Below are positions 55,900 to 64,000 of a stretch of 64,000 bases of DNA, piece by piece (the first letter of the stretch is position 1; each line of letters opens with the position of its first letter). The notes below the pieces were generated by a model. That model saw only the letters and a program-made list of their open reading frames with translations, made no database searches and was not told the origin of the DNA. Source of the stretch: Polytrichum commune (lineage: Eukaryota; Streptophyta; Polytrichopsida; Polytrichales; Polytrichaceae); contig OX485807.1 of NCBI GenBank assembly GCA_950295325.1, forward strand, positions 49,816,440 through 49,880,439, in the 5' to 3' direction. The position numbers and the translations under genes are program-made.

Positions 55900-57210
55900 G
55901 TGCTTAAACCAACCCTTTGGCAAATCCAACCTATAGTTACCATCCAAATTGTATAATTGCGGGAAAAAAAAACTTAGCAAATGGAAGCACTTTGCCATTA
56001 ATCAAATATTTTCACCACAACATGAATATAGTACACAATATTCTTTCAAAATATGTAGTAGCATCTCAATGTTGTCATGTAGGGGGTGCTTGACTAGGCC
56101 ACTAGGTAGTAGCAAAGCACATGTGTTATTTTGTCCCTTCCTAGCCTTTTCCCATTGCATTTTACCTCATAGCCAACCCCTTATAGCCTTATTCCGTTCA
56201 TCCTACAAACCCCACGAACCAAGGTATCATGAGCCTTCAAACCTCCACAAGAGCCCACGACACTTACTAAAGACAATGCATCTAACTTAATGTGTCTCTT
56301 AAAGTACTTACTTTTATTAGTCTTCATGCAGCATGCCCTCATTTGGAAACCGTAGCTCACTTTGGCTGAAAGCACAACACTTTGCCACCCGATGCTACTA
56401 TGTCTGGCACCCTTCACCGTCACTCTAACCTAGCTGACAAAAGGGCCCTATTTAGAACTTGCCAGGCTATGAGAATGGAAGGCGACCATAGAGACCGGTT
56501 CTAGACCCCTAATGGGATTAGCCCCCTCTACCTTACTATTCAATGTCATGAACTCATTCCTCATCAACGCCGGACGCCCTCGAACGATCAAGTTTGTCCA
56601 AATCTTCTTCGACGACACTAAAAATGGAATCTAATTTTCAATCACCAATTACAAGGTGCTCCAATCCACGAACGCACCAACCGACCGTGCATTGAGCAAG
56701 CAAGCAAGCAAGCCAGGCTCGAGCCTCGATGATCCCTGATTTTGATCTTGTCCAGGCCATGCACAACACTGCCACATGATTTTTATTTCTTTCCACTGTG
56801 CACCTGGTCCCCTTAAAGCTAAGCTATTGAAATTTGAAGCTATTGAAGCTATTGAAGCTATTGACCCCCTTTTGGTGAGTGTTCAGGTCTGGATAGGTTG
56901 AGTTCCAAGCCACCCGTTTTGTGCCTTTAAACAAAACCCAAAGATACTACTCCGGCGATCGAGAAGTTGTTGCCGACGGACCCAACCGGCTGGCCTCCAA
57001 TAAATGACACTTTCGTGCATGGTACTAATTTCTACTTGAAGCTCAAGGGGACCAGAGCAAAGCAGCCCTAGTGCATGCTCACTGACTCAGGTGTGGCGGA
57101 GTGTTTACTGTAAAAGCAAGGCTCGTTTTGAGACCAGCATTGGACTGGCATCGTCTTTTTACTCGATTTGGACCATTTGGGTACCTGTAATGAGGAAATC
57201 ACATTATTTG
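55900..57210. other. Intergenic stretch without a gene
   Basis: Includes a short run of 'gcaa' units (56696-56711) and three 'attgaagct' units (56827-56860). ORFs are short and unrecognised. Confidence 0.4.
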
Positions 57211-57214
57211 TTCC

Positions 57215-57790
57215 CGATACGGCATGGGTATTCGACACTGTTTTTTTTTGGTCTTCGATACTGTGCAAGTCTATGTACCATGCAAAAACCTTCACATCTT
57301 GGTAACATCACCTTAGGGCCACTTCACACACGAGACTAAAGGCCCATGACCATTGCATTTTAAGATCTCTCGTTGGTTGAAAAGGTCGAGGCCACCCAAG
57401 TTCAATTCACACTAGAAGGTGAAGGCCTAGGGGCCCAAAGAAAACATCATGGATGAAAAGTATGTTTCATGGTATGTTGGGATCTGCGTCAAGCCCACCT
57501 CCAAGAGGTAGGCCTAACGCAAATTCCTGCAAACCATGTTGGAGTCAAGGCCTTAGACACGTGCTACGGCCTTTGGATACGAGTCAATGATCATGACCCT
57601 TGACTCGTGTGTGAAGTGGCCCTTAGGCTCGATACGGTTCAGAATAGTAGTGACCTAAATAATAATTCGAGTATACAAAGATTCTCTCACCTTGACATAC
57701 CCACCAAATATCAATGTTTGACTGGTATTACAATTTTGCTACCCACAAAAAAGTTTTTTAAAAAAAAAAAAGCCATTAGTGATGTTGATT
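57215..57790. repeat. Dispersed repeat family N, split by a MITE
   Basis: The flanks (57215-57315 and 57626-57790) align end to end with the uninterrupted copy at 59335-59580: 'gtaccatgcaaaaaccttca', then 'cgatacggttcagaatag', 'atacaaagattctctcacct', 'ccaaatatcaatgtttgact'. The interruption is exactly the H1 MITE plus one TTA. Confidence 0.65.
57316..57622. mobile_element. PIF/Harbinger-like MITE, family H1, internally deleted (307 bp)
   Basis: Perfect ends GGGCCACTTCACACAC and GTGTGTGAAGTGGCCC with TTA on both sides (57313-57315, 57623-57625). The body matches family H1 near both ends but lacks about 185 bp of the centre. It is inserted in repeat family N. Confidence 0.82.
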
Positions 57791-58059
57791 ATTGATATCA
57801 TGCAATCTCCTATACAGGTAACCAGACCAACACTGGTCGAGAACCTTCTGAAAATAGAGGCTGCCTATTAAGTTACAACAGGAAAATCCGATGGCAGTCA
57901 GGACATGCTACCTGCATGGGCTACAATGCAGGCTGTGATCTCGGGAGCTCTGAGCCGCGTTTTCACTTAACTTACATGTGTGGCAAGTTTATCCATAGCA
58001 ATCAAAGTTTGCCCTGAACTGTTGGGTATGAGCACACTCCAATCTTGAAGTCTCCTTAG

Positions 58060-58300
58060 CACTGCTCGGGAAGAACCAGGCAGTTAGTTACCAATGAACT
58101 GGTTGAGTTTGAGAAATAACTGGTTGAAGTTGGAGACTTCAGGAGAATTACCGATCATTTTAGAGGAATCTATAGAAGAATATACCTCGAATGAATAAAA
58201 CAAAACCGGAAGATATCAACATGTAACCGGTTGGATTTAGAGTCATTGGGATCTTGACCGACTATGCCCAAAAACTTCCTGGGCATTGCTTCTTAGGAGC
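58060..58300. repeat. Dispersed repeat family P, near-complete copy
   Basis: Starts agcactgctcgggaagaacc and ends aacttcctgggcattgctt. The two ends are imperfect inverted repeats (gcactgctcgggaag against gcaatgcccaggaag), suggesting a small TIR element of about 240 bp. No target duplication was identified. Confidence 0.6.
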
Positions 58301-58309
58301 GAACTTGCA

Positions 58310-59330
58310 TTCCTTGCAATTCGGTATAACTCTTTTAGTGGATATTATGCGGTCCAAATTGGTCAGATCGTTCATGTCAATCAACAAAATTGGATAGGTT
58401 GGCCACATACACTAATGCATTTTGCATGCGTCAACTTATTGAGCACAATAATGTCACACATATGACACAGTGACTTTCTCTCAGTATAACTTTAGAATGC
58501 CACAAAGTTGACAAACGAATATGACATTAAATCCATTGGATTTCAGTAGTGATGAATGATGTAAAGGGGCGTACACTACATTGAGTATAGTAAATAGTGT
58601 GGGCAGATGTATAGTATGACTTACCTTCGGCAAACCTATATTGTGACCCATAATATACACCATCATGCATGAAAATAGTGTCCGAAAATGGCTACATTTC
58701 TGAAAGCCCCCCCCCCTTGATATCTTCACCTCATTTGAAACATTATATCCCAAAAATATACGCTAGGTTGGAAGTGTTTCAAATGCACATTATTCAAATG
58801 CCTATTCTTCATAAATATTGCAACCCACAACGTGGACCTCTGATGTTAAATATTGTGTGTTGGTAATTATTGTGCACCCACAAGATTACCCCTAACAATG
58901 ATTCAAGTGTGGAACTAGCTCAATAGGGCGGCTCACAATATTTACCATTATCAAGGTTTATTTATCCCAATATGTTAAATAATGTCTTGGAAATGTATTT
59001 GGTTCTCCATACCCGATCCTTCATCCAAGAGCATAATGGTTATGAGAACTCGTCATAATTTTATGTCCATGTAGGCGTGATATCATCCATAATTCCAAGA
59101 TATGCACACAAGCTGATCAATTATGTCCGATAACTAGCTTGAGTAGGTGGATGATTCGCCGCTTCCATGGCTCACCATCCACTCTCCTCTTGTCGAGTAT
59201 CAAGCCTGTTTCATAAATAAGTGGAGTATTTGCACCTCATGCTAGCCCAATTCGTAGGTACAAACCAATGTTGGATTGGTGTTCTCTTTTAAAAAAAAAA
59301 CTATCAATTGAGTATCTACAACGAGGATTT
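58310..59330. other. Intergenic stretch without a gene
   Basis: A C-run at 58709-58717 and short ORFs only. Confidence 0.4.
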
Positions 59331-59334
59331 CACA

Positions 59335-59580
59335 TTTGTATACCAATAAGGTATGGACGTTTGATGATATTTGTATTTTTGATACCATTCATGTCTACGT
59401 ACCATGCAAGGACCTTTATACGTAGGTGAAATCTCCGTAGTATCAATATCGTTTAGAATGGAATTGACTCAAACAACAATGTGGATATACAAAGATTCTC
59501 TCACCTTGAGATACCAACCAAATATCAATATTTGACTTGTATTGTGATGGTGATACCCACATGTAGGTTCACCATGTTGG
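59335..59580. repeat. Dispersed repeat family N, uninterrupted copy
   Basis: Provides the pre-insertion version of 57215-57790. The site equivalent to the MITE insertion reads 'atctccgtagtatcaatatc', without the MITE. Confidence 0.6.
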
Positions 59581-59669
59581 GGTGAAACAACCCGTACACT
59601 GGTACCTTGGAGGTAGGGCTGCAATCATCCAACAAAGGAACTAGCTAGTGTTTGGGTTGGTCCACCCTC
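59577..59669. mobile_element. ~85-bp foldback family F, copy 2
   Basis: Arms ggggtgaaacaacccgtacac and gtgtttgggttggtccaccc pair. The internal 'tggtaccttggaggtagggc' matches copy 1. Confidence 0.5.
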
Positions 59670-59699
59670 CCTGATTCTTCAATACCATCATTAATGTTG

Positions 59700-60660
59700 T
59701 TGATTATTATTACCCATGCATTCACCTGTATACCGGAACAACCCTGGCACAGACTTGTCTCCAGAAGCTAATCAGCAAGTGTTGAAGATTCATCGCAACA
59801 GCTCATCTGCACCCGATCGATCCATGGGTACAAAATTCTAATGCCGATCTGAAAAATGCTCCAAGTTAATCACCCCTAGCCTCCTGGCATGGATCCGCTG
59901 GCTTCAAACGATCGAGATGTCCCAATGAGCACGCCACTCCGTGTCGGAGTCGGAAATTGAAACTGAATCGGTCCTTGGAACCTGCAACAAAACCTACCTG
60001 TCACGTGTAATATGGGAGCCGGGAATAAAATCTCACACTCCACTCTACAAGAGATCCCCCAAACTTTTTAAACCCATTTAATTCGTGCTCGTAGTATCAT
60101 GAGATCCGCCACACGCGACCACAGAAATTTTTCACATGATCTGACACCCGCCCACATTCTTCGACTTTTGCAACATTTGTAGCAGCAATCGGCTGATCGA
60201 GGTCTAACTTAGCCTTTTTGCAGTCTGAGGATCTGGACCACCAAGTGCACATCAAGCTGGCCGCATAATATTGCTTCCGGATCGATTGTGCTTACTTAGT
60301 ATTATGCAGTTACAAATAAATAGGCTGGCCGCGACAATATTATCACATGTGGACCACTCGTTCAAAAGCGCAAAAAAATTCAGATATGTGTTTTTACAAC
60401 ACACACATGAATGTCAATGGGTTTCACTGCTATTCACCAGTGCAGTTTTTTGGTGGGGAAAACATGGCCACATGTGTACCTGCAAGATTGTAACCTATAA
60501 GATCGTTACTTTCTATGCTACATTGACTTCCACAGGCAGTTGCGGCTGTCGGTGCCCTAGCTAGTGAATACTTAAAGTCACCTCCTGTAAATTATTGCTG
60601 GCAACATTTTCTTATAACTTTCTTCAAGCGGTTGTAGCCTGTAACTTAGTTACTGAATAA
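59700..60660. other. Intergenic stretch without a gene
   Basis: No coding or repeat signature that I recognise; the ORF 60271-60564 has no family features. Confidence 0.4.
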
Positions 60661-60672
60661 AGGTAAAATTGA

Positions 60673-60900
60673 AGGTATGTGGCCCTATTGTAGACACTCC
60701 AACTCCACAAGCCATTGGATCGAATCAGAAACTCTCCCATCCCATCCAATTAGCAAGAGCGATCCATGAATGACAAATACTGTAATTTCAAGTTTCAGAA
60801 ACGGAGTAGTCATGAAAAGCTGTAAGAGTCCAAAATAAAAAAATATCATTCTTTTCAAACGATCACATAGGTCCTTCGAAACATGTTCACTACGGAACTT
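60673..60900. repeat. Dispersed repeat family G, partial copy
   Basis: Begins ggtatgtggccctattgtag, then 'actccaactccacaagccat', 'tttcaagtttcag' and 'gatcacataggtcc', parallel to 8571-8960. Confidence 0.5.
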
Positions 60901-60949
60901 AGAAACGAAGTCTACATTTTGTGCACATAGTCCAAAAGTATTGTAACAT

Positions 60950-61850
60950 GTGTTTTTACAGTGTCCACGCTTAACTCCCTATTAAATAAAGGTGCCACTC
61001 ACATGTATACAAGGTGCTAGATTAAGACTTAGAGTGACCACATAAAAACCCATGCTGGAGGATGCTATATAAATATCTGGTTCAACACAAAACGATTTTC
61101 TAAAATTTTGTTTTTGTCATGTGTCATGTCTAATTGATCGAGACCATGTTTAGTCCAAAAGTGGATATTAGCTTTCAGCATTAAAGTGTTGAACCAAACA
61201 GCATCCCACGGTAAGTATACCTTATGAACTGGCATCTCTGCTGCCTGCAATTGTTAACTGGCTCCCAGCAAAATAGGTACATATTGAGGAAACCCTTCTG
61301 CTGGGGAATTTTTTGTTCTAACTTTTGCGTCAGCGACGACTCAACCCAAAACCACCTTCTCTTTGCACGATGGATATATATATCTCACCGAGCTCGAAGT
61401 GGACTTTCCTGTGTTTGATTCAGAGGTACAATAATTATTATTGTGTAGCTGGCCCATTCCCCTCCTGCTTGTGAGGCGCCACATGTACCAGCGGGGAATG
61501 CCAATGACTTCACAAACGAACAAGACGCAGCCGGCACAAGAGTCCTTTGTTTGCATTCAAAGAGCTTTGTCGCGCTTTTGATTGCCAAACCAAAGTACTA
61601 CGTCAAAAGCACCAAAAGCAAAAGGGCCGTGGAGGGGACCATTGTCTCACAATTCGGTGCGCTTGTCAGCCTACGAATTGCAAGCAAACCAGTCACACCC
61701 TATAAAGGCCCCGGCCGGCCGGACCGGCATTATAAAGCCATCAGTGCACATGTAACTTGGATCATTCTTCAAAAGAGAATTGAAAAGTTGGTGTGTATCT
61801 TTTATGAATATACATACGGATGAGTACTTGCCAAATACATGTGATGCACG
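60950..61850. other. Intergenic stretch without a gene
   Basis: A GC-rich patch (ccccggccggccggaccgg, 61710-61728) lies between two 'tataaag' strings (61701 and 61731). I see no ORF downstream that would make these a promoter. Confidence 0.35.
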
Positions 61851-61857
61851 GTAAATC

Positions 61858-61950
61858 GGGAGGGCAAACCAATTCATACATTGGTTCATTGTTGGATGAC
61901 TATTGCTCTGTCAACAAGGAATCAATGTACAAGTTGTTTCGTCCGTCCTG
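61858..61950. mobile_element. ~85-bp foldback family F, copy 3
   Basis: Arms gagggcaaaccaattcatac and gtacaagttgtttcgtcc pair imperfectly; the most diverged of the three copies. Confidence 0.45.
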
Positions 61951-62436
61951 GTGAATGAAGGTTATAACAATTAGCTAATTTATAGGGTCACATAACAACC
62001 AGTGTACAAAGATTGAAGAACTTCACTTTAAAGGTGTAATGGGACACTTTCAACTCCAAATACACTTTTAGTTGTTGGATGGGATCGTGAACTACATCCA
62101 CTGATCAATAGCTATGAATCATGAAGATGGCCGTTTCAAGTTTCAAAATCATAATTAAAATTTAATGTGTGTGTGGGTGTGTTGTTTTTTCCACTAGTGT
62201 CTCTTTGAAAACCATGGTCCTAAACAACATAGTTCAAGAAAAACATGCTTGAAATAAAACCGGGGTGTCCAATCTATGAGGGTCCTAGGTTAGGCATTTT
62301 GATCTAACAAAGCACTTATTTGGAACCTATATCCTACTTAGTGGGAGGAGCCACCTCTCGCACCATGTAATTAAGGTGATGGGAGTGGTTCCTGTGGCCA
62401 TTTGCAATGACTTGTGTGCATGCAACATGTAACTAA

Positions 62437-62826
62437 GTCAAAGTATGTGTGCCTGATGTGGTCACTCTTCTTAGTGGTATATGACAAGGTTTGTAGTTAA
62501 GAACAGACACCAAAAAGACACATGTTACAATGAGATCGGAACATGCATGCAATATATGAAAACCATTCTAAGCCCATTCCAAGTTCAATATATAGTTATG
62601 AACACAATTGAGAGAAGACCCATGTGATCAATTCAAAAAAAAGATTAATCTAACCTTTAGACGAGTCTTACAACTTTTACATCTCAATCCCAATTCCAAA
62701 CCTCGAAATGACAATCAAGATTGTGAGATTCATTGCAATTGCTAACTAGATGAGACGATTTCCAAGCTGATCCAACAGCAAAAAGTGATTGGGAATTTGG
62801 AAATGCCCACAATAGGGTCACATACA
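62437..62826. repeat. Dispersed repeat family G, near-complete copy
   Basis: Runs from gtatgtgtgcctgatgtggt to 'aatgcccacaatagggtcac' + 'atac'. The right end in reverse complement (GTATGTGACCCTATTGTGGG) resembles the left end, so the family may have short TIRs. About 390 bp, non-coding. Confidence 0.55.
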
Positions 62827-62840
62827 CCATATGTACGTTT

Positions 62841-62870
62841 TTTTTTTTTTTTTGGTTGAGACAGAAGGCC
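62841..62870 (-). mobile_element. Extremely 5'-truncated SINE with target duplication
   Basis: Only GGCCTTCTGTCTCAACC plus the A-run remain on the - strand (30 bp). They lie between perfect 15-bp direct repeats accatatgtacgttt at 62826-62840 and 62871-62885. The tail is the same as in the copies at 10464 and 13426. Confidence 0.75.
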
Positions 62871-62889
62871 ACCATATGTACGTTTGAAT

Positions 62890-63470
62890 GCGCCCCATGA
62901 TCAGTGAGGTAGACTGTGTGCATGAGTCCCGACAGTACTTAAAAAAAAATGAAAAAATCTTGTTCTTTTGAGCGCACATGAGACACAGACAAGGTTGTGG
63001 TCTCCCATATCCCTAAGGCTAGTCTAATATCCACATATACTTTGTGTGCACCTAAGTAATGCTCAAGTTGACGTCTAGCTTGGTGGAGTAAGGTCGACAT
63101 GCCTTACATGGATACTTTTCTCTCTGCACCTACAGTTTCTTGTAGGATATGAAACATGCAATTAGTGAGGGAATATTATCAATTTCAAATCGCTTTCGCA
63201 GCAATTTGTTTCATGAATTTTGGAGTTTGTATGAGTACCTTATTCATTATCCAAGTGAAGATTTTCATGTTCATGAAGTGATCTTTTAGGTCCCCCCTCC
63301 CAATCATGTTGATTGTTGAGCTTAGAACAATTAGCATATTTTGAGCACATAATCTAGTCTCTTGTAAACACACAGCATTTTGGGACTAATGCTTAGATCC
63401 ACACCTAAACACATACCACTCAAATACATGTGTCTAGATTATTGTTGTTTTAAGCATGTCTACCTTAATA
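62890..63470. other. Intergenic stretch without a gene
   Basis: No recognisable feature. Confidence 0.4.
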
Positions 63471-63471
63471 C

Positions 63472-63474
<3 letters not shown>

Positions 63475-63553
<79 letters not shown>
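63475..63553. repeat. (CT)39 microsatellite
   Basis: Uninterrupted CT array of about 79 bp, the longest pure dinucleotide array in the window. Confidence 0.95.
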
Positions 63554-63554
<1 letters not shown>

Positions 63555-64000
63555 ATGAGCCAAAATGGAACTATAAGTGTTAAGTACCTCCAAACATTGC
63601 AGTAGCCAATGTTCAGGGATATTTTTTGACATAATCAGTTGAGATCCTAGTGTTTCCAAGTCCAACCAGTTCATAACATTATTCAACTACATGGATTTGT
63701 TCCAATCTATACCAAGCATCTGGCATGGGCCTCCACTATCTTACCTTCACAGAAAGAAACTTTTAAAATAGGAAGAAACCGACATCGTTACAAACAATGA
63801 ATAAGGCCGGTATGAATAGTATGGACATTTTGAACGGTGTCGGTATCTTCAGTGAAAACTGTCGGGATCAACAACGATTCATGTGAATAGTGCCAGGAGT
63901 ATAACTTCCCCCAAATTTCCAAGTGTCGGCATGAATATATGAACAGTTTACGAGTATTCTTACTACGTTCGAAGGCTCACATAATATAATTGACATATTC
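63554..64000. other. Intergenic stretch, family P fragment at 63635-63680
   Basis: 'gagatcctagtgtttccaag' + 'tccaaccagtt' is the reverse complement of a family P block. Nothing else is recognised. Confidence 0.4.

Noticed and set aside
61699-61740. Two 'tataaag' strings flanking a GC-rich patch as a promoter
   Set aside because: No credible gene follows on either strand.

Overview
The window is nuclear DNA from a land plant. It holds one intact gene, an 18-exon class I trehalose-6-phosphate synthase (TPS1 type), at 46033-54866 on the + strand. The remaining ~55 kb is gene-poor, AT-rich DNA built from decayed and nonautonomous transposable elements and microsatellites. Spliceosomal introns, plant-type MITEs (one with classic Stowaway ends), Ty3/gypsy and LINE relics and a plant TPS1 all fit this. 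I cannot fix the lineage. The TPS1 sequence and the methyltransferase-bearing retroelement would suit a non-flowering land plant, while the Stowaway ends are best known from flowering plants.

Layout. 0.15-6.4 kb: relic of a non-LTR retrotransposon on the - strand (RT, RNase H, C-terminal endonuclease-like block), split by AT-rich DNA that carries a 496-bp hAT-like element with target duplication. 6.6-20.9 kb: PIF/Harbinger-like MITEs (TTA target sites), a Stowaway MITE, foldbacks, tRNA-derived SINEs with matching target duplications, and a weak LINE-like fragment. 22.0-25.2 kb: gag-protease remnant of an LTR retrotransposon with up to four zinc knuckles. 27.2-32.5 kb: the most unusual object, a - strand Ty3/gypsy pol relic that carries a cytosine-5 DNA methyltransferase-like domain upstream of RT and a PHD-like zinc finger after integrase, with its protease segment inverted. 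32.7-33.6 kb: PIF/Harbinger transposase pseudogene. 35.7-42.1 kb: MITEs and short dispersed repeats.

42.3-46.0 kb is the TPS1 upstream region, dense in microsatellites. The gene follows with a His/Gln-rich N-terminal extension, a complete GT20 synthase domain, a TPP-like domain lacking the catalytic aspartates, and a Ser-rich tail. 54.9-64 kb returns to repeats, including a Harbinger-like MITE inserted in an older repeat whose uninterrupted copy lies 2 kb away.

TPS1 would make trehalose-6-phosphate, the plant sugar-status signal. No other host gene is supported. The repeats show several element classes (LINE, SINE, LTR, Harbinger, hAT, Tc1/mariner) hitting one locus, with nesting that gives relative ages.
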